DNA of 64,000 nucleotides, taken from Polyangium sp. 15x6 (GTDB taxonomy: Bacteria; Myxococcota_A; Polyangia; Polyangiales; Polyangiaceae). The notes beneath the pieces were generated by a model. It searched no databases. It was given only the letters and a program-made list of their open reading frames with translations, and had not been told where the DNA came from. Both the position numbers and the translations under genes were made by a program. Shown piece by piece: positions 1-11,364 of the stretch; position 1 is the stretch's first letter, and each line of letters begins with the position of its first letter. The DNA lies in NCBI RefSeq assembly GCF_029960785.1, contig NZ_JASBQE010000032.1:1-64000 (forward strand). Direction: 5' to 3'.

Positions 1-133
1 CGGTCTTGCCTCGGCCTGTTCGATGAACTGCGCATCGCGCAGTTCATCGACCCCGGGTCCAGCGCTTGCGCTGGTCCGGGTCCAGGGGTGGACAACCCCT
101 GGTCGGGGTCCGGGGTGAAACCCCGGCGCTACG
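1..133 (-). repeat. Four-hairpin 3'-end array, copy A
   Basis: Read on the minus strand, this follows the stop codon of the NAGPA-type gene. It contains four perfect hairpins in the order shared with the other copies: H1 at 110-126 (stem of 7, loop TTC), H2 at 82-102 (stem of 8, loop TGTCC), H3 at 59-74 (stem of 7, loop AA) and H4 at 22-48 (stem of 12). The far end carries GGTCTTGCC (3-11 region), the inner border of the paired copies C and D, so this is probably the right half of a larger element cut by the window edge. Confidence 0.85.
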
Positions 134-1360
134 CTACTGCGCGCGGCGCGTGACGTAGAAGAAATCGCGCGGGGAGGGATCCTTCACGTAATCGTGCGTG
201 CGGTAGTCGACGTGCGGCACGAGGGACGAGGCGACGCGACGCTCTGCGGCGGGCGGGTGATCGAAGAGCAGGAAGCGCGGGTAGGCGTAGTTCACGTCGA
301 GTTGCGCTGCGTCGCGCGCTCCGGCGGCCTTCATCGCGCGCGCCAGCGATTGCGCTGTGACGGCCTCGCCGAGCGCGTAGAAGAGCGTGCGCCCTGCGGC
401 GTCGATGCCGATCGCGGAGCGTCGGATCACGGTCTCGCCGCTGACCGTCGCACCCCAGTTCTTGTTGTACTCGGTGAGCTTCGTGTTGAGCTCGCCGCCC
501 TCGACGAGACACGCGGGGGTTTGCCGGTACGCTGCCATCTGGGACTCCGTCGGCGCGAGCGCCGGCCACGTCCCGATGCGGATCGCGCCGTCGCGGTAGA
601 GGCCCACGGTGCAGGCGATGTCGCGCGGGGGCAGGAAGGTCTTGCCCTCGATCATCATCCCGTACTGCCCGTGCAGCGCCTTGAAGCCTCCGTTGAAGGC
701 TGCGATCAGCGCCGCGTGCTCCGTTCCCGGGACGAGACCGGGGCGCTCGGAGAGCGGCACGTTTTGCGACACGGGCTCGGTCGTGCCGGCGACGAGGCGG
801 ATTGCGACGCGCTGGAGATCCATGGCCACGACGGCCACCGCGGCGAAGCCTCGCTTCGGATCCGGGTGGACCACGGCCTTGACCATCACGGGCGGCTCGC
901 CTTCGCGGCTGCCCTCCTGCATCACGAGCCACGTCCCGTCGCCCGCTGCTGCGACGTTCGTGAAGGGCGCCTCGAAGCGCGGCGGGGGAAAGCTCGGGGC
1001 CTCGGGCGCGGAGGCGTCGGCCACGTCGACCTTCGCGGGCACGACCTCCGGCGCGGGGGCGGCGGACAGGGCGGCCGAGGCTGAGGCCGGGGCCTCCCAG
1101 AACGTCGTGGGGGCCTCGTCGCCGTGGCGCCAGACGTTGACGCGGTCGGCGAGACCGTAGGCCGTGTCCTCGATCCATGCGACCACGGAGGGGCCGAGCA
1201 CCGCGCGCACGCCGTCGGCGAGCGCGGGGCCGAAGCCTGGGACGTTGTGGATCGCCCACCACGTCGCGCCCCCTGCGACGAACGTGACGCCGAGGCCGAT
1301 GGCCGCGCGCCGTCGCCAGCGCCGCGGCTTCTTCTTCTTGTCTGTCTCGGGGCCGGTCAC
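134..1360 (-). CDS. Membrane-anchored NAGPA-like (phosphodiester glycosidase family) protein
   Basis: The protein has a short basic N-terminus (KKKKPRRWRRR), one membrane segment, a Pro/Ala-rich linker, and a C-terminal domain of about 280 residues. That domain carries FNGGFK, GLYRDGA and a segment resembling the NAGPA/DUF2233 fold (RSAIGIDAAGRTLFYAL). In that family it acts on phosphodiester-linked sugars or serves as an exopolysaccharide-associated domain; the substrate here is unknown. The usual Gly-rich segment near the end of the fold is replaced by VNYAYPRFL, so activity is uncertain. I chose the GTG at 1360 (408 residues, starting MTGPETDKKKK); a TTG at 1399 would add 13 residues. Copy A of the hairpin repeat follows the stop. 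Confidence 0.6.
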   Translation of the reverse strand: MTGPETDKKKKPRRWRRRAAIGLGVTFVAGGATWWAIHNVPGFGPALADGVRAVLGPSVVAWIEDTAYGLADRVNVWRHGDEAPTTFWEAPASASAALSAAPAPEVVPAKVDVADASAPEAPSFPPPRFEAPFTNVAAAGDGTWLVMQEGSREGEPPVMVKAVVHPDPKRGFAAVAVVAMDLQRVAIRLVAGTTEPVSQNVPLSERPGLVPGTEHAALIAAFNGGFKALHGQYGMMIEGKTFLPPRDIACTVGLYRDGAIRIGTWPALAPTESQMAAYRQTPACLVEGGELNTKLTEYNKNWGATVSGETVIRRSAIGIDAAGRTLFYALGEAVTAQSLARAMKAAGARDAAQLDVNYAYPRFLLFDHPPAAERRVASSLVPHVDYRTHDYVKDPSPRDFFYVTRRAQ

Positions 1361-1421
1361 GGGGCCGGGAGGGTACCCCAGGACGACCCGGGGACCCAAG
1401 CAGAGGCGTGTGTGCGGAGCT

Positions 1422-1910
1422 TCAAACGACCTGGCCGTGGGCCATCGTTTTCGGGCCGTCCTTGAACAGGATCTCGACCTTGCCGCGATCGATCACGCGG
1501 GCGACGACGCCGTCGCCGAACTTCGGGTGACGGACGAGCTCGCCTGGGCCGAGCGTGAGCGTGACGCGGTAGGGCTTGAAGGCGCCCATGGGCTGGCCGG
1601 CGATCGCGTGCTCCCACTGGATCGTCTGGTCACGCTCGCGTTGCGCGGCGGCGCTCGCGCGAGCGCCTCCGGTCTTGCGTTCCTCGCCGCCCTCGCGCTT
1701 CGTGGCGGAGGCGGCCTTCGTCTTCGGCGCCAGCGGCGCGAGCTTCTCGCTCTTCGGGCGGCGGTAGAGGTGATGGGAGCCGCACGTCTTGCACTCGACC
1801 TTCTTCACCTCGTCGCCGACCATGGCGATGATGCGGTGAGTCAGGTCAAGCTTGCATTTCGTGCAATAAGAATCGATCTCGCCACCGGTCTTCGGCTTCT
1901 TCGTGATCAC
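1422..1910 (-). CDS. Zinc-ribbon protein with C-terminal Tudor-like segment
   Basis: This 162-residue protein has an N-terminal zinc ribbon (CTKC at about 16-19 and CKTC at about 40-43), a basic Ala/Lys/Arg-rich linker, and a C-terminal segment beginning PGELVRHPKFGDGVV. That segment resembles the small SH3/Tudor-like RNA-polymerase-binding domains found at the C-terminus of UvrD/PcrA and in CarD-like proteins. A role in nucleic-acid or RNA-polymerase binding is an inference. The GTG start at 1910 overlaps the stop of the preceding gene (GTGA), so the two are translationally coupled. Two cysteine pairs, no catalytic motif and no signal peptide point to a cytoplasmic binding protein. Confidence 0.6.
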   Translation of the reverse strand: MITKKPKTGGEIDSYCTKCKLDLTHRIIAMVGDEVKKVECKTCGSHHLYRRPKSEKLAPLAPKTKAASATKREGGEERKTGGARASAAAQRERDQTIQWEHAIAGQPMGAFKPYRVTLTLGPGELVRHPKFGDGVVARVIDRGKVEILFKDGPKTMAHGQVV

Positions 1911-2479
1911 GTACCCTCGCGTCTTCTGCGCTCGCGCCGCGTCTCTTTTCCTCGGTCCTTGACCGTCACCTGCGCGGAGACGGACGGCTTCGGCAGACCC
2001 TTCTGGCCTTCCGCTGCCGCTGGCTCGCCCTCCTCCGACTCCTCGCCGTCCGTCTCATCGGCTGCAGGTTTCTCGGCGGGACGCGCGTCGTTCGGGACGA
2101 AGCGGATCTCCGTCTTGATCTCGAACGAGAGCTTCGTGAGCACCTTCGTCAGCTCGTCGGCGAACTGCGTGTGCTCGAGGACGTCGCGAATCTCCTTCGC
2201 GACGACGCGGTACAGCCCGGTCTTGGTGTCGTCGATCTGCTGGTAGAGGTAGTTCAACACCTCCTTCGGCAGCTTCATGTCCCCCACGAAATGCCGAAGG
2301 GTGTCGGGGCCTTCGCTCAGCTTCCCGACGCCGGTCTCGACGGCGCGCTCGACGGCGCGCTTGAGCAGCTCTGGAATGGCACGGTCGAACGTGCGCCGCC
2401 GCTCCGTCTCCGGCTTCTCCCCCTCGGGCGGCTCTTCACGGCTCGGAAGATCGTCGATGTCGCCCATCCGCCGGCTCAC
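1907..2479 (-). CDS. Conserved helical protein of unknown function
   Basis: This 190-residue cytoplasmic protein is not recognised. The middle (about 30-130) is predicted helical and amphipathic (IPELLKRAVERAVETGVGKL, then KEVLNYLYQQIDD). The C-terminal 60 residues are acidic, then strongly basic (KETRRERRRREGT). It begins at GTG 2479 or at ATG 2467 four residues later. The 4-base overlap with the zinc-ribbon gene downstream suggests they are made together; an accessory or nucleic-acid-associated role is possible but unproven. Confidence 0.5.
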   Translation of the reverse strand: MSRRMGDIDDLPSREEPPEGEKPETERRRTFDRAIPELLKRAVERAVETGVGKLSEGPDTLRHFVGDMKLPKEVLNYLYQQIDDTKTGLYRVVAKEIRDVLEHTQFADELTKVLTKLSFEIKTEIRFVPNDARPAEKPAADETDGEESEEGEPAAAEGQKGLPKPSVSAQVTVKDRGKETRRERRRREGT

Positions 2480-2500
2480 TAGTCAGGAAGGGGGCCTTCG

Positions 2501-3223
2501 TCAATCGGACATCGACACCCGGAGCGCCCAAACCTCGGCGACGACCTTTCCCTTTCCGCGCCGGGCGGCAAGCTCCACCGCCAGGGTATCGTCTTCCAGC
2601 GGACAGAACGGCCGGTCGGGCTGGACGATAGGCCACCGATCCTCGCCGTGATCCGCGGCGATCGAGGCGCCTCGGCTCGATCGGACCACGACGTCGAGAT
2701 CCGACACCGTGGGCTCGGCGATCGCAAAGATTCGATAACACTCGCCTTTTTTAGCTTCGAGCGGGAACGGGACCGGCGCGCCCCCCTCGGCGACCTCCGC
2801 CTCGACCGGCTCCTTCGTGAGCCGTCGCATCCCGTTTTCCGGACCACACAACATGGTCAGGCGCGTGAGGTCTTTCCGCAGATCGCCTTCCAGACGAAAG
2901 TTACCGTAACAGCGAATCCATGGGCCGCCCACGCGAACGGGCGAGGCGAGCGGGTCCTCGTGCGCGGCCGGGCCTGCTTCGGCCACGCCGCCGTCGGCAT
3001 CGGCCGGGGCCTCGCCGAGCATCGAGGGCGGGAGCTTGGGCAAGGGCGGGGTCGGGGGCGGGGAGTCGGGGGCGGAGGCGGCGCCGCCGGCTTGCTCCCA
3101 GGGGCGCGGGCGGTCGCGGCAGCCGGCGAGCAGGGCGAGGCTTGCGAGCGCGGCCAGGACGAGGTGCGCGCGGGCACGTGGTGGGTTTGGCCGGCCAAGG
3201 TTCTGCGCTAGAGTCCCGGGCCG

Positions 3224-3253
<30 letters not shown>
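2501..3253 (-). CDS. Lipoprotein of unknown function, start unresolved
   Basis: The frame encodes a clear lipoprotein signal: an Arg-rich n-region (PPRARAH), a hydrophobic stretch (LVLAALASLALL) and the lipobox LAGC, then a Pro/Ala-rich linker and a globular domain of about 150 residues with three cysteines (WIRCYGN, LCGPEN, ECYRIF). No ATG or GTG lies immediately upstream of the signal. The nearest start in frame is TTG at 3253, inside the divergent pepP gene; the next usable start lies downstream of the signal. I give the TTG coordinate, but the true 5' end may use a rare start near 3200. Function is unknown; the mature part would face the periplasm. Confidence 0.5.
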
Positions 3254-4521
<1,268 letters not shown>

Positions 4522-4525
<4 letters not shown>

Positions 4526-5658
4526 AGCAAACAAGGAAGGGCCGCGCGGCGGGATCGGCGTCGCGCGAGGCGACGCTCGCCGCCCTGCTCAAGGGTTGGT
4601 TCCGGAAGAGCGCGCGGGATCTGCCGTGGCGCAGAACGCGGGATCCGTACGCGATCTGGCTGTCCGAGGTGATGCTGCAGCAGACGCGCGTGGAGACGGT
4701 GATCCCGTACTACGAGCGGTTCTTGCAGCGGTTTCCGGACGTTCGCGCGCTCGCGTCCGCCGAGCTCGACGAGGTGCTCTCGCTCTGGAGCGGGCTCGGC
4801 TACTACCGTCGCGCGCGAGAGCTTCATCGCTGCGCGCAAGAGGTCGCTTCGATACATGGCGGCGTGTTCCCCGCGGAGGCCGAGGAGCTGCGCAAGCTCC
4901 GCGGGATCGGCCCGTACACCGCGGGAGCGGTGTCGAGCATCGCGTTCGATCGTCCCGCGGCGCTCGTGGACGGCAACGTCGCGCGGGTGCTCGCGCGCCT
5001 CGAGGTGATCGAGGATGACGTGAAGAGCACCGCGGGCCTGAAGCGGATCTGGAGCGTCGCGGAGAAGCTCGTTCCCCAGGAGGAGCCCGGCGCGTGGAAC
5101 CAGGCGCTGATGGAGCTCGGCGCGACGATCTGCACGCCGCAAAACCCTGCATGCCTCATCTGCCCGGTGCGCGACGCGTGCGCGGCGCGGGCGCAGGGCA
5201 GGGAACGCGAGCTGCCGATCGTGGGCGAGAAGAAGGCGTCGCCGCGCGTGGCGATGGTCGCGGTCGTGGTGGAGCACGAGGGGCGCTTTCTGTTCGCGCG
5301 GCGCAAAGACGGAGGGCTGTTCGGCGGGCTGTGGGAGCCGCCGATGGTCGAGGCGCGATCGGCCGAGGATGCGAAGAGCTCGCTCCGCGGCGCGGGTGTC
5401 GCGGCGGAGGCGAAGCTCACGGAGGTGGGGCGCGTCGAGCACGTGCTCACACATCGAGAGCTCGACGTGCTCGTGCTCCGCGCGCGCGCGGATCGGCCCT
5501 GGCCGCTCGAAACGCCGACGACGGCGCCCTACGAGCGGCTCGCGTGGCTCGAGCGAAGCGCCGAGGGCGTCGGCGTCTCCACGCTGGCGCGCAAGATCCT
5601 CGCGGCGGCGAAGCCCGAGAAGAAGGGCGCCGCGCGCAAGAAGAAGGCCCGCGCGTAG
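4522..5658 (+). CDS. mutY: A/G-specific adenine glycosylase
   Basis: This 378-residue base-excision repair enzyme removes adenine mispaired with 8-oxoguanine. It shows the catalytic segment EVMLQQTRVETV, the helix-hairpin-helix LRGIGPYTAGAV, the catalytic Asp in VDGNVARVL, and the [4Fe-4S] ligands in the order C-x6-C-x2-C-x5-C (CTPQNPAC, then LIC and PVRDAC). A C-terminal NUDIX-like domain (about 240-360) recognises the 8-oxoG strand. The last 20 residues form a Lys/Arg-rich tail (KKGAARKKKARA) of the kind also found on the window's endonuclease III. The TTG start at 4522 overlaps the pepP stop. Confidence 0.93.
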
Positions 5659-5668
5659 CGCCCTCGGC

Positions 5669-6265
5669 TCACTCCGTGGGGCCTGCGCGCTTGCGCGAGG
5701 CGGGCTTGCTCCGCTCGCGCATTGCGTCCTCCATCGTTCCGCGCTCTTCCTCCGAAAAGTACACGTCCTCGGCTTCGGCGCCGATCTCCTCGACGAGGAA
5801 CGGCGTCTCGAGATCCTGCCCCTCGTCCGACAGGATGACGTCGCTCATGTCGCGGCCACGCGTCGCGCCTTCGAGGAACTCGGCCCCGAGATCGCCGGCG
5901 AGATCCGCGGCCGCGTCGGCGTTGTCGGGATCGAAGGAAAAACCCTCGCTCACCTGATCGTTCGGGTGATGGCGGAAGACACGATCGCTGTCGTCGAGCG
6001 TGTGCACGGGCTCGTCCATCGCGTCCGCCGGGTGCACCTTTCCGGGCAGAGGCGGCGCGGCGAACTCGTCGAGATCTTCGAGCACGGGCCGCGGGGCCCT
6101 CTCCTCGAACGACATCCCCGGGCGCCGCGCGTGGGTGTCGCCGTGGCGGCGATGTTCGCTGCTGCGTACGCTCGATGCGGGGGGCGGAGCCTGGGTGGAC
6201 GGGGCGGCCGCCCGCGCGTGTTTCGCCCCGGTTCGGGCCGGCTTGAGGGGTTTGTTGCTGTTCAC
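5669..6265 (-). CDS. Acidic hypothetical protein
   Basis: This 198-residue protein has no recognised family. The first 60 residues are basic and Pro/Ala-rich; the rest is strongly acidic with many Asp/Glu (LDDSDRVF, SEEERGTMED). It has no signal peptide, membrane segment or cysteines, and it looks largely disordered. It starts at GTG 6265. It converges with mutY (10 bases between stops) and is divergent from the exported-protein trio, with an 83-base promoter region between. Confidence 0.5.
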   Translation of the reverse strand: MNSNKPLKPARTGAKHARAAAPSTQAPPPASSVRSSEHRRHGDTHARRPGMSFEERAPRPVLEDLDEFAAPPLPGKVHPADAMDEPVHTLDDSDRVFRHHPNDQVSEGFSFDPDNADAAADLAGDLGAEFLEGATRGRDMSDVILSDEGQDLETPFLVEEIGAEAEDVYFSEEERGTMEDAMRERSKPASRKRAGPTE

Positions 6266-6299
6266 GCGCTACCCCGAATGCAAGAGTCGCGCGCGTGAT

Positions 6300-6328
6300 T
6301 TGACGTGCGAAGAACGCACGTTACGCGG
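6300..6328 (+). promoter_or_regulatory. Candidate promoter with overlapping palindrome
   Basis: TTGACG at 6300-6305 is followed about 16-17 bases later by a weak -10 region. The perfect 7-base inverted repeat ACGTGCG/CGCACGT (6303-6309 and 6315-6321, 5-base loop) overlaps the -35 box and the spacer. This is the arrangement expected of an operator. It would drive the exported-protein trio starting at 6349. The site is seen; its function is inferred. Confidence 0.35.
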
Positions 6329-6348
6329 TAAGACCCAGGGGCCCCAGC

Positions 6349-7023
6349 ATGCGCGAAAAACGCCCGCGGCCCCGCCGTTCGACGGCCCTCGTGACGACGT
6401 TCACCACGGGGTGCGTCCTCGCCTGCGCAGGGACCGCGATCGCCGCGGAAGACGCCCCCCGCGATCAGGGAGAGGACGCGGCCGAAGCGAGGCGCGCGCT
6501 CTACGAGGCCCTGTCAGCGCCGCCCAAGGGTTACGTGCGTACGCTCGCCGGCCTCTCGTTCGGCGGCGGGCTCCGCTTCAACAATCCGTATCGGCTCGCC
6601 ACGCAGCTCGGCGCGTCGGCGGAGTCGCCGAGCGCGACGGCGCCCTTCACGACGCTCATGGGCGCGCTCGCGTTCGGGCCGCCCGATGGCTTGCAGCATG
6701 GAGGGATGCTCGGGGTCACGTTCGCATTGAGCGGCGTCGGGCAAACCGTGCTCACCCCTGGGTACGTCCTGATGTACCGCGGACCGGGTCGGCTGCTCGC
6801 GTATGGACGAGCCGGCCCGGAGATCCTGCTCTCGCCAGACATCAACATGGGGCTCACGGTCGCTGGCGGCGGCGCGTTCTTCGTGACGGGCGGGCTCGGG
6901 CTCGTGCTCGACGTGGCAGGCAGCCTGTTCTACGGCGCGAGCACGTGGGAGAAGAAATACCCGGCGTATCCCGTGCTGTCCGCGTCGCTCGGCCTGATCG
7001 TCGACGTGGAGTTCTTGCCATGA
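6349..7023 (+). CDS. Exported Gly-rich protein of unknown function
   Basis: This 224-residue protein has an N-terminal Arg-rich n-region and a hydrophobic core ending AGTAIAAED, consistent with signal peptidase I cleavage near residue 33. The mature part alternates short hydrophobic and Gly-rich stretches (GLSFGGGLRFNN, AGGGAFFVTGGLGL), a pattern seen in outer-membrane beta-barrels. That location is an inference. It is the first of three genes coupled by 4-base overlaps (ATGA at 7020 and GTGA at 7412), so the three products probably act together at the envelope. Confidence 0.5.
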   Translation: MREKRPRPRRSTALVTTFTTGCVLACAGTAIAAEDAPRDQGEDAAEARRALYEALSAPPKGYVRTLAGLSFGGGLRFNNPYRLATQLGASAESPSATAPFTTLMGALAFGPPDGLQHGGMLGVTFALSGVGQTVLTPGYVLMYRGPGRLLAYGRAGPEILLSPDINMGLTVAGGGAFFVTGGLGLVLDVAGSLFYGASTWEKKYPAYPVLSASLGLIVDVEFLP

Positions 7024-7415
7024 CGCGGGCTCGCGCGATCGGCCGCGTGGAGATCGTGCGCCTCGCCGCGATGCTCGTCCTCGTCGTCGCCGCGCCGACC
7101 GTGGGCGACATCGGCAGCTGCGGCGAAGCCCCCGCGGATCTCGACGCCGCCGCGTTCTTCCGCGAGAAGGCCGCGGTCGACTGCGCGCGTTGCCAGGCGT
7201 GCGGTTTTTCCACGGCGGCGTGCGCGCGCGCCTGTGATCCCACGCAGCAACCTCAATCGTTCCCCGAGGGCTGCTACCCCATCGTGCACGACGGCGAGGT
7301 TTGTCTCCGCGCGCTCGAAGCGACCTCGTGCGACACGTATGCGAGCTTCGTGGCGGATCAGGGCTCGACGATCTCGACCGAGTGCAACTTCTGTCCGCCG
7401 GAGGCGAAGCCGTGA
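7020..7415 (+). CDS. Exported Cys-rich protein of unknown function
   Basis: This 131-residue protein has an N-terminal hydrophobic segment (IVRLAAMLVLVVAAP) and a mature part with about ten cysteines, including CARCQAC and CARACD, spaced as in small disulfide-rich periplasmic proteins. No lipobox is present. ATG 7020 overlaps the stop of the upstream gene, and its own stop overlaps the GTG of the next. It is not recognised beyond this. Confidence 0.55.
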   Translation: MTRARAIGRVEIVRLAAMLVLVVAAPTVGDIGSCGEAPADLDAAAFFREKAAVDCARCQACGFSTAACARACDPTQQPQSFPEGCYPIVHDGEVCLRALEATSCDTYASFVADQGSTISTECNFCPPEAKP

Positions 7416-8422
7416 CGAGATCGCGGCGCCTCGAAGCCCGATGGATCATCCTCGCAGCAGCGCTCGTCGCCCTCGCCTCGGGCTGCGCCGCGCTGCGCCC
7501 CGTCGCGACGTCGACGGCCGAGTACAGCGCGTTCCGCAAGACACGCGTCTCGCCGACGCTCGAAGGGCGCATCGTCGCGGCGGCGCGGTACCTCGCGCAG
7601 TACCCCGACGGCACGTTCGCGACGGAGGTGCGCGCGTTCTACACGATGGCCGAGCCGCTCTACTTCGAGGAGCACCGAGGCACCGCCGCGGGCCTTCACC
7701 TCTACCTCGCGGCGCTCCCGCGCGGACCGCACGCCGCCGAGGCGCGGCAAAGGCTCGATCGACTCGCCGAAAAGGGGCCGAGCACGGAGGGCGGCTTCGA
7801 TCGGACCGTCATGGGCACGAACGATCGCCTCGCGAGGCTCGCCGGCAAGCGCGGCGCCGCCCGTGATCAGATCCTGACGTCGCTCCGCGCATGGCTCGAT
7901 CCGGACGCCTTCGCGCGCCCTCTCGCCGAGGCGAAAGCGGAGCTCCTCGTCCCGTGGAGCCTCTCGCTCCCGTGGCCCCGGTGCGCGTGGAACGACGAGG
8001 CGCGCGGCGGAGAGATGCGCTGCGCAAAGCTTTTCGAGCTGCCGTACGAGGTCACGAAGGGGGAGGGCACGGAGGAGCGTCAAGCCACCGTCGAGGTCGT
8101 GGTCGTCGAGGACGCGCGCGGCAGGCCGCGCAGTGTCACGATCGGCGGGCCCGATCTCTTCGTGCGGCTCGAAGAGACGGTGGGCGGTCGGGCGATCGAT
8201 CTCGGGGATCCGAGCGGACGAGCCGCGGGCGTCTCCCGCGCGACGGAGCTCGTGCGGCGCGAATTTTCCGCGCGGATCTCGGACGATCCCGCGTGCCGAA
8301 AGCGCACCCGCGCGCCGAGGGTCCTCGAGCTCGCCTGCGGCGGCATCCGCGTCGTCGTGGAGGCGGCCCTCGACAGCACCGAGGACGATCGCATCGTCAT
8401 CGCACCGACGCTCTCCGACTGA
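7412..8422 (+). CDS. Lipoprotein of unknown function
   Basis: This 336-residue protein starts at GTG 7412, translationally coupled to the Cys-rich protein. The N-terminus is a lipoprotein signal (WIILAAALVALASGCAA; lipobox ASGC). The following 120 residues (RIVAARYLAQYPDG, then LHLYLAALPRGPHAAEARQRL) resemble a pair of TPR-like helices. The rest is a mixed domain without recognised motifs. It is the last gene of the envelope trio and ends 52 bases before the kinase gene, so it may share a transcript with it. Confidence 0.55.
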   Translation: MTRSRRLEARWIILAAALVALASGCAALRPVATSTAEYSAFRKTRVSPTLEGRIVAAARYLAQYPDGTFATEVRAFYTMAEPLYFEEHRGTAAGLHLYLAALPRGPHAAEARQRLDRLAEKGPSTEGGFDRTVMGTNDRLARLAGKRGAARDQILTSLRAWLDPDAFARPLAEAKAELLVPWSLSLPWPRCAWNDEARGGEMRCAKLFELPYEVTKGEGTEERQATVEVVVVEDARGRPRSVTIGGPDLFVRLEETVGGRAIDLGDPSGRAAGVSRATELVRREFSARISDDPACRKRTRAPRVLELACGGIRVVVEAALDSTEDDRIVIAPTLSD

Positions 8423-8474
8423 ACCCGAGGCGCGATTCCGGCAGAGCGCGCGTCTCCCCGGAAACGAGCCTCGT

Positions 8475-9824
8475 ATGCTACTCCTTGCGGGAGTGGAGAT
8501 CGGCCGCGTCCTCGCCGAGCGTTACGCGCTGGTCCGCCCCCTCGCGGAGGGAGCGATGGCCACGGTGTGGGTCGCGGAGGATCGCGTCTCCGGAGGCGAG
8601 GTCGCGATCAAGGCGATCTCGCTCGACGCGGCCGGATGGCGCACGGAGGTGCGCGATCGCTTCATGAAAGAGGCGCGCCTGCTCGCGCTCGCCCAGCATG
8701 AGCACCTCGTCGGCGTGCGTGACGTGGGCGAGACCGAGGACGGCTTCCTCTACCTCGTCCTCGATCTGCTCGACGGAGAGACGCTCGCCGATCGCATCGC
8801 CCATGATCCGCCGCTCGACTGGAAAGAAGCCGGCTCGATCTCGCTCGCGATCACGCGTGGCGTCGCGGCCTTGCATCGCGCGGGGATCGTCCATCGTGAT
8901 CTCAAGCCCGCCAACATCGTCCTGCATCGCGCGGACGGCGGCACGGTGCCGAAGATCATCGATCTCGGCATCAGCAAGGTGCGCGCGGCGGCGGCGGATC
9001 CCGAGCTCTGCGCGACGCTGACGGCGACGGGGCAGGTGCTCGGCACGCCGCAGTACATGAGCTACGAGCAGGCGCTCGGGGATCCGGACGTGGACGCGCG
9101 CAGCGACGTGTGGGCGCTCGGCGTGATCCTCTACGAGATGCTCGGGCGCAGGCGCCCGTTCGAGGCGCCGAACGCGAACGCGGTGCTCGCCGCGATCCGC
9201 CGCAAGGACGCGCCCGCGCTCGCCGAGGTCGCGCGTGATGTGCCCGGCGCGCTCGCGAAGCTCGTCGATCGTTGCCTTCTCACCGATCGCGCCGAGCGCT
9301 TCAAGGACGCCGGCGAGATGGCCGAAGCCCTGCAAACCGCGCTCTGCTCGGCCGCGGCGGACCCGACGCCCGCCGAGCCGCCGCCCCCCGAGACGAAAAA
9401 ACCCGCAAGCGCGGCGGCCCCGAAGCCTTCTCCCGCGCCCATCTCCGCGTCGATCGCGGAGACGCCTACGCCGCAGCGATCCCGCGCCGTCACCGGCATC
9501 GTCCTCATGGCCGGCGTGGCCCTCCTTGGCGGGACGATCGCCACGTTCTTGACGCGAGATCCCGCCCCGACCCCTCAGGTCGCCCCCACGAAGGCGACGA
9601 GCGCCGCCGCGCCGACCCCGGAAGAGCCCGATCATCGAACGAAGTCCGCGTCGAGCCCCACGCAAACCCCGGTCGCCACGTCTCCCGCGGCGGACGTGCG
9701 CCCGGTGGTGCAAGCAACGAGCGCGGCGGCCTCTTCAGCCTCGGTTCCTTCCACGCGGCCAGCGGTCACGACGACGCGGGGCGGCACCAAGCCCCTCACG
9801 CAAGTGAACGAGGCTGGTTTCTAG
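8475..9824 (+). CDS. Membrane Ser/Thr protein kinase (Hanks type)
   Basis: This 449-residue protein has a complete N-terminal kinase domain (about 10-280): a Gly-loop region, the ATP-binding Lys in EVAIKAIS (residue 46), the catalytic loop HRDLKPANIVL (about 140), a DLG variant of the DFG motif (IIDLGIS) and the APE-region equivalent GTPQYMSYEQ. An Ala/Pro-rich linker leads to one transmembrane helix (VTGIVLMAGVALLGGTIATF, about 340-359) and a short extracytoplasmic tail rich in Ala, Thr and Pro. All catalytic residues are present. The FHA-sigma54 activator starts 35 bases downstream, suggesting a kinase/phospho-reader pair. An alternative start is GTG 8493. Confidence 0.88.
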   Translation: MLLLAGVEIGRVLAERYALVRPLAEGAMATVWVAEDRVSGGEVAIKAISLDAAGWRTEVRDRFMKEARLLALAQHEHLVGVRDVGETEDGFLYLVLDLLDGETLADRIAHDPPLDWKEAGSISLAITRGVAALHRAGIVHRDLKPANIVLHRADGGTVPKIIDLGISKVRAAAADPELCATLTATGQVLGTPQYMSYEQALGDPDVDARSDVWALGVILYEMLGRRRPFEAPNANAVLAAIRRKDAPALAEVARDVPGALAKLVDRCLLTDRAERFKDAGEMAEALQTALCSAAADPTPAEPPPPETKKPASAAAPKPSPAPISASIAETPTPQRSRAVTGIVLMAGVALLGGTIATFLTRDPAPTPQVAPTKATSAAAPTPEEPDHRTKSASSPTQTPVATSPAADVRPVVQATSAAASSASVPSTRPAVTTTRGGTKPLTQVNEAGF

Positions 9825-9858
9825 AGTACGCGGCGCCCGTTCATGATACCCCTCCGGG

Positions 9859-11232
<1,374 letters not shown>

Positions 11233-11244
11233 TTGTCACGCACG

Positions 11245-11362
11245 GCGTGGCGCCGGGGTTTCACCCCGGACCCGACCAGGGGCTGTTCGCCCCTGGACCT
11301 GAACCAGGGCAAGCCCTGGACCGTTGATGCATCGACCGCGGTGCGGTCGATGCACGACGGAG
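11245..11362 (+). repeat. Four-hairpin 3'-end array, copy B (solo, divergent)
   Basis: The hairpins are H1 11253-11269, H2 11276-11296, H3 11304-11319 and H4 11328-11354. Compared with the other copies, H2 has a C-G closing pair instead of T-A. H3 has CCAGGGC/GCCCTGG instead of CCAGCGC/GCGCTGG. H4 has a completely different but still perfect 12-pair stem. Loops and order are conserved. It lies between the convergent FHA-sigma54 and mutase genes as a single array, without the inverted partner seen in copies C and D. Confidence 0.85.
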
Positions 11363-11364
11363 GG

